A stretch of DNA of 64,000 bases. It comes from Undaria pinnatifida (taxonomy: Eukaryota > Sar > Phaeophyceae > Laminariales > Alariaceae). Below are positions 28,767 through 39,219 of this stretch, piece by piece. The stretch covers positions 8,784,006-8,848,005 of the forward strand of contig JABAKD010000021.1 of NCBI GenBank assembly GCA_012845835.1. The letters are read 5' to 3'. Within the stretch, counting starts at the first letter, position 1. Each line of letters starts with the position of its first letter. The position numbers and the translations under genes were made by a program. The notes beneath the pieces were generated by a model. The model made no database searches and was not told the DNA's origin. It worked only from the letters and a program-made list of their open reading frames with translations.

Positions 28767-30484
28767 CTGTTGTTATAAGGCTTAGTTTGGGTAAGCTATT
28801 GGTTAACCTATGCAAGTGGTCAAACGGACTAATACCCCACTAATTTCCTTAACAAATGGCGTCGTCGACAGACCATGAGTTTTTGGGTCGTGGGTTCGAT
28901 CCCCACATCCACCATAATAAACTTTTTACCTAGCACCATGCGTATAACAAGCTGCTACATATCATTGATCTCACAGCCGAAGTGTATTTGAATATTATTT
29001 GTGACCTAAACCTCCTAAAAATCCCCCCCCCCCCTCTTGCTCTCCCTTACTCAAACGCCCCACCAAATATCGAAATCCGCCACATTAATAAACACTTCAC
29101 GCACAAGATATCACCTCATTATCTTTCGAGAGCCATCTATGCCGCTGTGTTTCCCCCCCCCCCCCCCCCACCCCCCCTCCCCCCCCCCCCCCTCTCCCCC
29201 CCCCCCTCCCCCTCCCCCCCCCCCCCCCCCCCGCTCCAACGCCCCCTCTTTCCCGACCACCTACACGATCACCTAGACCTAGCACCACACGTATAACAAA
29301 CTGCTACATATCATTGATCTCACAGCCGAAGTGTATTTGAATATTATTTGTAACCTACACCTCCGAAAAATCCCCCCCCCCCCCCCCCCCCCCCTCTTGC
29401 TTTCCCTTACTCAAACGCCCCACCAAATATCGAAATCCGCCACATTAATAAACACTTCACGCACAGGATATCACCTCATTATCTTTCGAGAGCCATCCAT
29501 GCCGATGTGTTTCGCCCCCCCCCCCCGCCTCGAACGCCCCCTTTTTCCCCATCACCCGCACCTTCGCCTAGACCTAGCACCACACGTATAACAACCCCTC
29601 ACCTAAAGCCGTCCCCCCCCCCCCCCCCCCCCCCCGCCCCCACCCCTCCCCGCCCCCACCCCCCACCCTTCCCCCCCCCCCCAACCCATCCCAACCCCAC
29701 CCCCACAAACACTCCACACTCTCTTTACTCACTGATTGTACGAATTACCCCAGGATATACATGATAAACTGATGTATTATTTCCAAAAATGTCACATTTA
29801 TCCCCTCAAAAAAATGTATAGCTTCCAGGCACATATTGAGCTGCCCCCCCCCACCCCCCCCGCCCCCAATAATATACTGGTGCCAAAACCGTCAGATTTA
29901 TCCCCTCGAAAGAATTTATAGCTTACATGCACAAATTGCCCCTTCCCCCCCCCCCCCCCCGCCCCCCTCCAAACCCGCTCGCTTTTGATCAAAACCAGGC
30001 CCCCCTTTCCCTTCACAGCTGTCAGATTTTGTCCCCCTCAGAAACGGGTTTTATAGTTTCCGCGCACAGACTGACTAAAATCATCCTGTTGACCCTGATA
30101 GCTACACTGTAGTTGTAAGGGGAGTCGCCGACCTATATCCTTAATGAGGACACACAACTCGTAATGCGCGCGATCGGAGTATCACACACAGCTTGCAAAG
30201 ATGAGTTTCGACGAAATCTTCGATCTCACAGCTGGAGTGTATTTTAATTTTTATAATAAACTTTTTCAGATTTCCTCATGGCGAACTTGAAAAATACTCT
30301 CCCCGGTATCCCCAGGAAATGAAACGGCTTGGATATTGACAGAGGTCCGCCGTATATCCGGCCGACCTGCTATCCCGCCGTTTCACGGGGGGAGAGTGTT
30401 ATAAGGCTTAGTTTGGGTAAGCTATTGGTTAACCTATGCAAGTGGTCAAACGGACTAATACCCCACTAATAACCTTAACACTGT
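28767..30484 (+). mobile_element. TRIM-type element with 84-bp LTRs, interrupted by family A
   Basis: The LTRs are 28,771-28,854 and 30,397-30,480, 84 bp each, beginning TGTTATAAGG and ending CCTTAACA, with about two differences. A 4-bp target duplication CTGT flanks the whole. Two bases after the 5' LTR comes TGGCGTCGTCGACAG, a candidate primer-binding site. Directly before the 3' LTR is the purine tract ACGGGGGGAGAG. The interior also has a tRNA T-arm-like GGGTTCGATCCCC. After removing the nested family-A insertion the element is only about 380 bp including target duplication, with no coding capacity: a whole, non-autonomous TRIM needing an LTR retrotransposon in trans. Near-identical LTRs suggest fairly recent insertion. 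Confidence 0.85.
28928..30252 (-). mobile_element. Family A insertion nested in the TRIM, 14-bp TSD
   Basis: The perfect 14-base duplication ATAATAAACTTTTT (28,914-28,927 and 30,253-30,266) flanks this family-A copy and falls inside the 84-bp-LTR element, so family A moves and does so with long target duplications, as TPRT retroposons do. The copy is composite: the 28,935-29,290 part is repeated at 29,290-29,600. It carries five C tracts. No ORF of note exists. Confidence 0.85.
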
Positions 30485-30637
30485 GCTTTGACTACAATTC
30501 ATTGTTTTCCTACAGCGAGCGAGTAGTGGGTACGGTACATAATGGCGTCGAAAGAGGGCTCCTCTCTCACTCGAAAGGCACGTCCTATCTGCATACAATA
30601 CGAACGTGCCTACGTATTTTGTTGCCCACGGCTGGAC

Positions 30638-30885
30638 CTACGAGTCTTACTACGGTAGCCCCCCCAACATTTCAAAACCAGCTCCCGCGGTCTTGTATCT
30701 ACTGAAATACGGTGTCGCTCGACACCCTCCCCGACGTCATCGATCGATAGGCCTTTGCACACAAGAAAATATATGTGGATACTTTGTTTTCAATTGTATC
30801 CTTCCTTGTGTCGAGCAGTCATTATTAGGTGCTAGTTAAACAAAATCGCTCGTTGGGGGGTGGGCTATCGTAGAATCAGTCTAGT
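30638..30885 (+). mobile_element. MITE family C copy
   Basis: Starts TCTTACTACGGTAGCCCCCC and ends GGGTGGGCTATCGTAGAATC. The interior matches 6,270-6,555, including CAGCTCCCGCGGTCTTG, CGACGTCATCGATCGATAGG and CCTTCCTTGTGTCGAGCAG. Confidence 0.85.
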
Positions 30886-30964
30886 ACACGGCAATTCTTA
30901 CGCACGTACGAAACTCACATTCTCACGCTTCGGTGGGATCTCTATAAATGCCAATTATGCGTAC

Positions 30965-31775
30965 TATATTATAAAAATATAGATACACCCCAGCTGTGAT
31001 ATCGAAGATTTTGTCGAACCTCATCTGATCTTTGCAAGCTGTGTGTGATACTCCGATCGCGCGTATTACGGGTTGTGTGTCCTCATTAAGGATATAGGTC
31101 GGCGACTCCCCTTGCAACTACGGTGTAGCTATCAGGGTCAACAGGGTGATGTTAGTCAGTCTGTGCGCGGAAACTATGAAACTCGTTTCTGAGGGGGACA
31201 AAATCTGACAGCTGTCGAAGGAAATGCATCCGTTTATCAAGTGTGTCCTGAAAAACCGGTGAGGGGAGGGCGGAGTTTTTAAGGGCGTCGGGGCCTGGGT
31301 TTGAACAAGAGGGAGCGGGGGGGGAGACGGGCGGGGCAACTCAAAATGTGCGTGGAAACTATAAATCCTTTAAGGGGACAGATCTGACGGTTTTGGAAGG
31401 AATGCACCAGTTTATCATGTATATATATCCTGTACGTCGTACAACCAGTGAGGGGAGGGTGGAGTGTTCGAGGAGGTGAGGGGGGGGGGGGAGGTGGGGG
31501 CAAAAGGGTTTTCAACAGCATTAGGTCGCATAGATGTAGGGGCTTGCTATACACGTGGTGCTAGGCCTAGGCGATGGTGCGGGTGGTGGGGAAGGAGGGG
31601 GCGTTGGGGGGGGGGGGGAGGCGGATTGGAGCAACGGCATGGATGGCTAGGAAAAAAATGAGGTGTGGTCTCAACTGCGTGGAAGTGTTTATTCTTTGAC
31701 AGATTTCGATTTTAGGTGAGGTGGGGCGTTTGAGCAAGAGGGAGCGGGGAAAAAGAGAGGGGGAAGTATATAGTC
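30965..31775 (+). repeat. Family A repeat, forward copy
   Basis: Runs from ATACACCCCAGCTGTGATAT through GATCGCGCGTATTACGGGTT, GGATATAGGTCGGCGACTCC, GGTGCTAGGCCTAGGCGATG and TGACAGATTTCGATTTTAGG to GAGGTGGGGCG. It is the inverse of the nested copy at 28,928, and its homopolymers are now G runs. Confidence 0.85.
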
Positions 31776-31804
31776 TATAGACTATAATATATATATATAT
31801 ATTA

Positions 31805-32290
31805 AAAAAACGAAATTACACTCCTCCAGCTGTGAGATTGAAGATTTTGTCGAAACTCATCTTTGCAAGCTGTGTGTGATACTCCGATCGCGCGTATTAC
31901 GGGTCGTGTGTCCTCAATGATCATTAAGAATATAGGTCGGCGACTCCCCTTGCAACTATAGTGTAGCTATCAGGGTCAACAGGGTGATGTTAGTCAGTCT
32001 GTGCGCGGAAGCTATGAAACCCGTTTCTGAGTGGGATGAAATCTGACAGCTGTGGAGGGAAATGTATCCATTTATCAAGTGAATCCTGTAAGTCGAATAA
32101 CCGGTGAGGGGAGGGCGGAGTTTTTAAGGACGTGGGGGCCTGGTTTTGATCAAAAGCGAGCGGGGTCGAAGGGGGGGGGGGGGGGGGCTGGGGGGGGGGG
32201 GGGGGGGGGGGAGACGGGCGGGCAATTTGTGCGTGGAAGCTATAAATCCTTTAAGGGGATAAATCTGACGGTTTTGGGAAGGAAAGAAAG
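31805..32290 (+). repeat. Family A repeat, partial forward copy
   Basis: Starts ACACTCCTCCAGCTGTGAGA after an AT-dinucleotide run and goes as far as GATAAATCTGACGGTTTTGG. It follows the 30,965 copy tandemly and carries two long G runs (32,170-32,212). Confidence 0.8.
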
Positions 32291-32960
32291 AAAAATATAT
32301 GTATATATATTATTATGTTGTCGAGTGGTACGAGAAAATAAGGGTTTTGTAAACGGAAGAAGGTTGGGGCAATAGCCCGCTTGATGACCAACGAGATCAA
32401 CGCGGGTTGTTACATGCTGTATGTATGTACTTATTTCACTGGTAAAAAGAAGTGGGGGCACCTTCTGGATCAGTCTAGACTGCACGTACCTCCTGGTCGC
32501 TGTGACGCGCGATCAAGCGAAGAAGCAGAGAGAGGCAGAGAAGCGTTGTCGCCGAGACAAGTTCAATCAAGGTGCGATGAACAGTGGGCTCTCTGTGGAT
32601 GCTTTTTTTAGGTTTCGCTTTGTTTTTGGTTGGAATGCTTTCTGGATGGCGCGTCTGCTTACTCCTTAACCCCTTTAGAGCCCACAAATCCCTCCCTATA
32701 CTAACTTCAAGCAAATTAGTACGCCCAAAAAGGCCTTCCAGATGTAAAGGCGTTAACACCGCGGGGAGTCGCCGAAGTTTTATTTATGTTCTTTATGAAA
32801 CATGATGACATGTTATTTTGTAAGGACAAGATTGTATTATTGATACTATTAGTACTATTATTACTAGGAATACTAGACTAGCCCGGAACCCCTAGTTTCT
32901 GCTTTGTTTGTTATCGTTGAGTTTAATGCGGGGAGCCCGAAAGCGACAGGTATGACACCA
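32291..32960. other. No gene seen
   Basis: A 82-residue open frame (32,421-32,669) has no recognised motif. A segment near 32,665-32,760 resembles the ~70 bp repeat unit of 12,560-12,765 in reverse. Confidence 0.4.
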
Positions 32961-32965
32961 CCTGT

Positions 32966-33170
32966 GTTACTGTTGCTGTTGCTGTTGATGTTGCTGTTGT
33001 TGCTGTTGAATTGTTGTTGTTGTTGTTGCTGTTGTTGTTGTTGTTGTTGTTGTTGCTGCTGTTGCTGCTGTTGTTGCTGCTGTTGTTGTTGTTGTTGCTG
33101 TTTGTCGTTGCCGTTGCCGTCGCTGTTGCTATTGTTGCTGATGCTTTTGCTTTTGCTGTTTTTTTTCTTT
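32966..33170. repeat. (TTG/CTG)n microsatellite
   Basis: About 200 bases of TTG with CTG interruptions. Leucine- and cysteine-run frames result from it. Confidence 0.95.
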
Positions 33171-34500
33171 TTTTGGGTCCCTTATCTACCTCCTCGCCGG
33201 CCTTATCGCCTTCACAACTGGCGACATGTTTTTGGGGACAAACAACTTGGAAATAGTATAGGGCGCGGATTTGGGGTTCTCAAGGGTTTTTTGCCGGTAT
33301 CTTTTTTTCTTTTTTTTTTTTTCGCCCGTGCAACATCAACAACAGGAGTTAGTTGTCCTCTGTTAGTTCCTCTTCACAGCACGTATGCTATTCTTCTTGC
33401 AGCCTTTCCCTTCTGACCTTTTTCTTGCATCACGTTGTTCAGAAAACCTGTGTCGTTTGTTTTGTTTTGTTTTGTTTTTCTTTTTTCTCACTTTTTTCTT
33501 TGTTTTTTTCATGGTCCGGTTTGTTTTGTTGTGTTCTCGTACTGTACTACCCGGTACGCTAGAAGAATAGAATTTCACGTGCTTTACCTCGATTAATTGC
33601 GACTGTTTGGTTTACTCTGTCTCAACAGTCTGTGACCACGTAGACTATTGTTCACCTCTCTTCTAGCTTGGATAAAGAATCAGACGAACACTGGGTGTCG
33701 TTTGGTAGAAAAAAACGGTTTGATGGGAACACAACACACATACCGCTAGAGGGTCGTGATCCCTCGTCTCTCGAGAACACAGGAGGATTAGTAGTAGTAG
33801 GAGTGTTCTCACTGTTAAAAATAGCGGCTAAGTTGGACAAGCTAAGGAGATGACAAAGAGGCTCGGAGACAGGGCGAGGAGCCGAAGCATCAGGGGCAGG
33901 GTGCCGAAGTACCCGCAGCAGCTGTTGTCGTTGTAGCTTCGTAGCGTGGGCCCAGAGGGAATGCTTTAATTTTCTCACGTGTTTTTGGGTGAGGCAGTGA
34001 ATTTTTTATGTACTAATTTTAATAGAGCGTCATTTGGTAGATAGAGCGGGCTATAGACTAGATTGGAACTGATAGATTCGGTAAAGATAGCCAGCAGGAC
34101 AGACAGAGGGATTTGGTCTGATGGAGGTGGCCACAAGAATATTTTCCTGAAACGATTATTCCGAGCAGATAACCCGCAGAATCGAGTTATTTAGCTCACA
34201 TAGCACAAGAAGAACGTTCCTGGTTGGCGACGGAACGTTCCCCCGGGCAAGGTGGTCCATAGATAGATGTCAAGCTTCTGCTGTACCCGAAGAACAGGAA
34301 GGTCAGCAAAGACAACGTTAGTTGGACGTCCCGTAGAAAGGTTCAGAGGGAGCTATTAATATATTGTAACAGCAGTAGCTATAAGGTAGAGAGAGCGTAT
34401 ACTGAGTAAGCGCCCCCCCCCCCCCCCCTCCCACTGTCACTCCTTTCCTCTCGATCAAGCTTCTCCTAGCTCCACGCCAGTAATCAAGAAGATCTATCGA
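33171..34500. other. No gene recognised
   Basis: T-rich tracts (33,300-33,325, 33,455-33,510), unique mixed sequence and a C run at 34,412-34,428. No coding family was identified on either strand. Confidence 0.4.
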
Positions 34501-34514
34501 GTAGAACCGGTGCT

Positions 34515-35000
34515 ATCCTGACGTGTGAATTGGAGACCCGAGAGAGCGGGGAGAAGAACGTCGGACAGACGCGGCGCGGGCAACGAGTTCGGAACGCATC
34601 GCCAACACCGGTAAGTCCCTACGGGCAGCAGCAGTTTGTCTTTTGTGTCTCTGACGCTCGTGGGCGGGAAGTTGTGTGCTTTTTTGGAGATGCCCCCGAG
34701 CGATTTACGAAGAAGTTCTGTGCTGCGTTGTGTATAGGCGTACTTACGTACGTACTAGTACTCTACGAGGACGATGCTGCTCAGCTCACACTGCCATGTA
34801 ATCCGGACAGGAGAGATTTGTAGGCCGGGTTCGCCAAGAGACCTCTACCTCCATGGGAAGAAACCACGGGGAGTTATCAATGCGAGCGCGTGCGGGGATG
34901 TGAGGGAGTCAGGGGGCAGGTTTGCAGAACATGCGAAAATCCCATCATCAAGTCGCAGCAATGCGGCGAAACTACCAAACCCAACTTCAACGTACTGGTA
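34515..35000 (+). other. Possible exon with GTAAGT donor, unproven
   Basis: A frame starting at ATTGGAGACC (34,529 region) runs into CCAACACCG|GTAAGT, a consensus 5' splice site at 34,610/34,611, and the frame stays open for 97 codons if unspliced. The residues include VLVLYEDDAAQLTLPC. No homology was recognised, and the donor match may be chance. Confidence 0.15.
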
Positions 35001-36760
35001 AGATGAGATCAAGCGGGTTGGCTTGCGTAGCGTGAAATCGCGAGATCATCTCCCCACACCCCGCCTCTGCAATGTGACAGTAATACTGCTTTGCTTTGCG
35101 CACGTGGCGGGAAGGCGACGGTGCATACTAGTTACCACAAGGGCAGATAATGTATCTCTGTGCGGGTGAACTGCTGTGCAATTGTTGCATATGTAGACTA
35201 CTCCATCACACGTTGAGACTATTCAGTTTTTGATGAAATTTCGGTATTTTACCGAAATCGACGAGGCTTCACGAGTACGGGCCTCAGTTGGCCCGCAAAA
35301 AAATCGCCCACCCGGTACATAACCGTCACTGCAGCAGCAACGCTCGTGGAAGTCGTCCACGTGGCTGTCCCACTGGAGTCAGCCTGACTCGGAGGAAGGT
35401 GTTGGTGCCTTGGAGAGTGAAATCCATCATAAACTCGTCGCGTTACAACGCCCAACTTGACAATGACACCAGCCATTGCCCTCGACGCCGTCAACTTTTG
35501 TCAACTCGACGACGAGACTCGCTGCGCCTTCTGCGATTAATTATGACCTGCCAATGGTCTTGGGAACGACTCTGCTCAGCCTTGTGCGCTCGCAAGTGGT
35601 GGCACAGCTCGAGCGGTGCGGTAGCCCGATCCTGTCCCTAAATTTCTGCCGATACTGCTGCTGTAGTTTGACCAGATTTTTTCCAAGCTTGTTTTTGGAA
35701 TGAGTTTGCTGATAGATCTCCAGTACCGTCGCTATGAGGAAAAAAAGAACAACATAATGTGGGTCACAATGCTCTGAACCTAACCTGCCTACTGCGTCTG
35801 AACACAAATTCTAGAACCTTCGGGAACGTTCCGCACGTTCTCCTAGAAAGATCGCCTCTCGGAGCGATGTCGTTCTCGCCCACACTCCGAGCCACAAGGA
35901 AGGGTACAACATCCCGAGGAACCTCAAGACGTCTTCCCAGACGCTTCCTCAGCTCGTTGCCCCTTGCTTTCGTCCGAGAGGAGTGCGAGGGTGCGCCCTC
36001 GCACACCTCTCACACTTCCTACTGTCCCCATCTCAACCTGAGATTCTGTCTCTTTACCGAGCACGTCTACTCGTCCGGTGATCGTCAACACCGCCCACAT
36101 TCTGCGGCCGTTGCCTAAGAGGAACGCTTGTACACACAGCGTTGGAGATTCGCACCTCCCTGCGGTGTTCTTGAGTACAAACCCTTAATAACATTTTTCT
36201 GGCTCTTTTTTTGTTATGCCGCCCAAAATGTCCAATTTTCGTCAAGCTTCGATCAGCATTGCCCACCATACATGATTGGCGTTCGATCTCGAGATAAGGT
36301 CCCGACAACCTACGATCACTCCTGAACGTTCATCTTTAGCCATGCCCTCGGACGCGAGAGGTTGCTTGTGTTGTCCCCCGTGGTCTTCCGTCCAATCCGC
36401 TCAAAATTATATTTTTTCCCGTTGGGAGACGATAGAGAGTTTTTGTCTCAAGTCTTCTACACACCAGCCGCCAAATCAATGTAAAATTTTAGCAGAAGCC
36501 TGATCGGCGCCCGCCACACATCACCGGCCGTAGAGTGAGAGCACTGTACACCAAGGGCGGGTCGGAGCCCCTAACAAGCTCGCCACGTTCAGATGCCACG
36601 ATGCTCTCTTTGATTTCGTCGTTCCCAAATGTGTGGAGCGCACGAAACCACGCCGCGTCTAACAATCCAAGATCTGCGCGACAATTCCTGAAGCGCAGAT
36701 GTTGGCCAAGATTGCCGCGAGAATTCCACGTTTTCCCGGGAAATTGGAAAGTTCCAAAAT
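35001..36760. other. No gene recognised
   Basis: This is the least repetitive stretch of the window. Several frames of 75-119 codons exist, but none shows a motif I can name. It could contain decayed coding sequence. Confidence 0.35.
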
Positions 36761-36763
36761 GTG

Positions 36764-37062
36764 GATACCAGTCCCTATTACCTAGAGTGTACCGCCTCCT
36801 TATCACCATAGACTAATCCTTGAAGATCATCCTGCCTCCTCGAGGCAGACTCTGAGGTGGGTCCTGGCGACGACGCTTACTTACAGTGGAAGGATCTACG
36901 ACTGCAGTATCCTTTCTTGTCTCATCACAAAATGGACATATCTTCGAGGGACAACGATGAGGAAACACCTCAGAGTCTGCCTCGAAGGTCCAGGATGATC
37001 TTGAAGGATTATACCTGGTAGTGATAAGGAGGCGGTGCAATCTAGGGAATAAGGACTCGTAT
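36764..37062. repeat. Foldback repeat, ~97 bp arms
   Basis: 36,764-36,858 and 36,966-37,062 are imperfect inverted copies: GTGGATACCAGTCCCTATTA, CGCCTCCTTATCAC, AATCCTTGAAGATCATCCTG and CGAGGCAGACTCTGAGGTG on the left, their complements on the right. The spacer is about 110 bp. It may be a small foldback transposon or a hairpin RNA source. Confidence 0.75.
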
Positions 37063-37429
37063 CCACAAAAAACGTTTTACAAAATAGCAGGACCTTCCCC
37101 GGGAATAACCTCGATGATCGTAGAATAGCGACTTGACTCAACCATGAAAGTGTTACGAAAAAGGAATGGACAATGTCAAAAGCACAATAAGAAAGACAAA
37201 ACCACCCCGAATCGAATGACGGCGCGTAGGAACCGCGGTATGACCACGTTTATAGGAACCGCTTCCAGTGATTCACTTAACGTAATGGTTTCACAGGCGT
37301 TTTTTTTTTTTGACCGACTCGCGTGAAAGGGTATCATCCTGGTTGTCCCGGGTTCGCGTCACGTTCGCGGGTTATTATTTTGTTTTTTCAGAAAGAGGTT
37401 TATTTTTGGCATGAACGCGTTGCGGTGCA

Positions 37430-37757
37430 AGGCTACGTAAGACGAGCAAGGGTGGTGCGAGCAACAGGCCGGGCGGTTCCAGCAGCAACCACAGTCGTGT
37501 GAGCAGCAACCCAGTGGCACTCATGCCATGTTATACAGCACCACCCGAACACGCGCCACTTTCCTGGCACCCTCTACAGACAACAATTAATAGCGTGGGG
37601 ATATGGCCACGCGTTGAAAGCGTTGAGAGAGGTGGTTTTTAAATCGAGTCGTAAACCCCAAGAGTACGCCCTCCATTCGCTCCGGATAGGGAGCATCTCG
37701 ACGCTCGCCGCTAGAGGCGACGTGTCGGGACGTGTTATGCAGCGAGAAGGAAGGTAG
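37430..37757 (+). mobile_element. DIRS-type tyrosine recombinase fossil
   Basis: The segment 37,640-37,757 encodes EYALHSLRIGSISTLAARGD and then a QREGR motif, matching the C-terminal catalytic part of the tyrosine recombinase at 51.9-52.05 kb (EYALHSLRIGGATHL, QREGRW). The HxLR motif and spacing are preserved. It is a short, broken fragment of a different DIRS-like lineage from the 48.5 kb element, judged older. Confidence 0.6.
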
Positions 37758-37954
37758 AAATCTGATGCGTCTAAACGTCTAGACTACACCCGTAACAGTG
37801 CCCGTAACAGTGCGGAGGACGCGGGAAATGTGTCTCGTGAGTTGGTATCTGGCAAGGTTTGCGTAGGCAGCTATAGGTCAGGATACTGTATGGGGTAAAC
37901 TGTAGGAGCCCCGGCGTAACCGCGAATGAATGTGGAAGAGCGGAAAGGTGTTGC

Positions 37955-39140
37955 ATCATTTCGGTGTCTCTGTAGTACGGGAATGCGTACAGCATAACCT
38001 AGACAGTGAAGGAAGGAAGCAGTATCTATGCGTTTTTATTGTTGAAAGACGTGTGAGCATGCCACAGAGGTGGATATTGCAATTAGGGTCATGTCCGCCA
38101 GTAGCCCTCCCTCGCACAGGCCACATAAATTGATAATAAAAACAGCCCATTCGAATTAAATGCGACCACTAGACTAAGTATATACGCTCGGTGTCCTGTT
38201 TGTACTGTACTGAATATGGACGAAGTAATTATATTTATTGAGTATCGCTCCCGCTGTGGGTCATACCGTGCAGACACTACGCAGAGATAGCGTTACGATG
38301 ACCCAAGGCAAATGATTGTTTCTCGTACGCCCCTGCCTGACTTTATACCGCCCGCGAGCGGTGGTGATCGCACCCTTAAGCTCCTAGTTCACGACAGAGA
38401 CAACACATATCTTTGCGAGCCGAGCTGCTGCAGGACAGCCCGAACGCCCGAACCCCGATGCCGTCTTTTTCCGCAAAGAGTCATACTCGGCTTTCCGCCA
38501 TACTCGTTTCTCCGTACTTTTTATGATGGTTGTTTCGCCCAGGGCGTAAAGCTCTGGATATTATGCACAGTTACCGTAATATCCACTGTGTTGTCCCCCC
38601 TTTTGCGTTGCCCCCCCCCGCCCCCCGAAATGACTTGACTGTTTTAAAATGAGAGAAGCGAGAAAACGATCGCTATCCTAGGAGATAGATGGTGGCCGCA
38701 GACGGCGAAGCAGGACAGGGATAGGATAAGCAAACAGTTTCTCTTCAGTGTATGGGAGAAGCGTAATGAGCGTCCAAACGTTGGAGCTGTCTCTATTAGG
38801 AATAGGAATGGTGCTCCGTCTCCAAAGGGATGCGTGGTCAATGGTCGAATGACTTCGAATGCAAGAAACAAATGAGTATCCCCCCCTCAACCCCCCCCCC
38901 CCCCCCTTCCGCGAAAATGGCCTAAAAAAGTGGTAAAAACGATGTGCTACCTTACCAGTGGAGCAAGTTTTTTCTTTTTTTGACGATGTCCCCCTTACCT
39001 ATTAAATTCCCGGGGACAAATTTACTCTCAAAATGTATCGATGTCACTCGCCCCAGGGGGCCAACATACACACAAATATGCCGGATTCCGTTCCGCCCCA
39101 TCCGCGATGTCTGCTGTCAACAACATCTACGAGCAGGCGA
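37955..39140 (+). repeat. Segmental duplication SD1, copy 1
   Basis: Three blocks match 46,355-47,615 in order: GTACGGGAATGCGTACAGCA to CATGCCACAGAGGTGG; CCATTCGAATTAAATGC through GTGTCCTGTTTGTACTGTAC to CCACTGTGTTGTC; and AGTGGTAAAAACG to CATCTACGAGCAGGCG. This copy lacks the MITE J found in copy 2 and has gained a LINE fragment (38,651-38,905). No gene was recognised inside. Confidence 0.8.
38651..38905 (+). mobile_element. LINE 3' fragment, copy 3
   Basis: Covers the last 225 bases of the LINE: GATCGCTATCCTAGGAGATA, GGTGGCCGCAGACGGCGAAG, GGAGCTGTCTCTATTAGGAA and a 3' end CAAATGAGTAT followed by C tracts. It interrupts SD1 copy 1. The corresponding place in copy 2 (about 47,345-47,365) is an empty C-rich site followed by GAAATGG. 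Confidence 0.85.
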
Positions 39141-39219
39141 ACCCACATAGCAACAACAAAGATAATAACAATAATAGCAATACTAACAATTTGCAACAGT
39201 AACAGTAACAATAATAATG

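Noticed and set aside
28805-28915. Full tRNA gene with A-box-like AAGTGGTCAAACGG and B box GGTTCGATCC
   Set aside because: The 5' half lies in the 84-bp LTR, the 3' half in the interior, and acceptor pairing is only partial; the spacing is too long.
32904-33416. Poly-Leu/Cys membrane-like protein
   Set aside because: Translation of (TTG/CTG)n plus T runs; no independent coding evidence.
37300-37380. tRNA-like segment with GGGTTCGCGTC
   Set aside because: Weak B-box similarity only; no A box or stem pairing was found.
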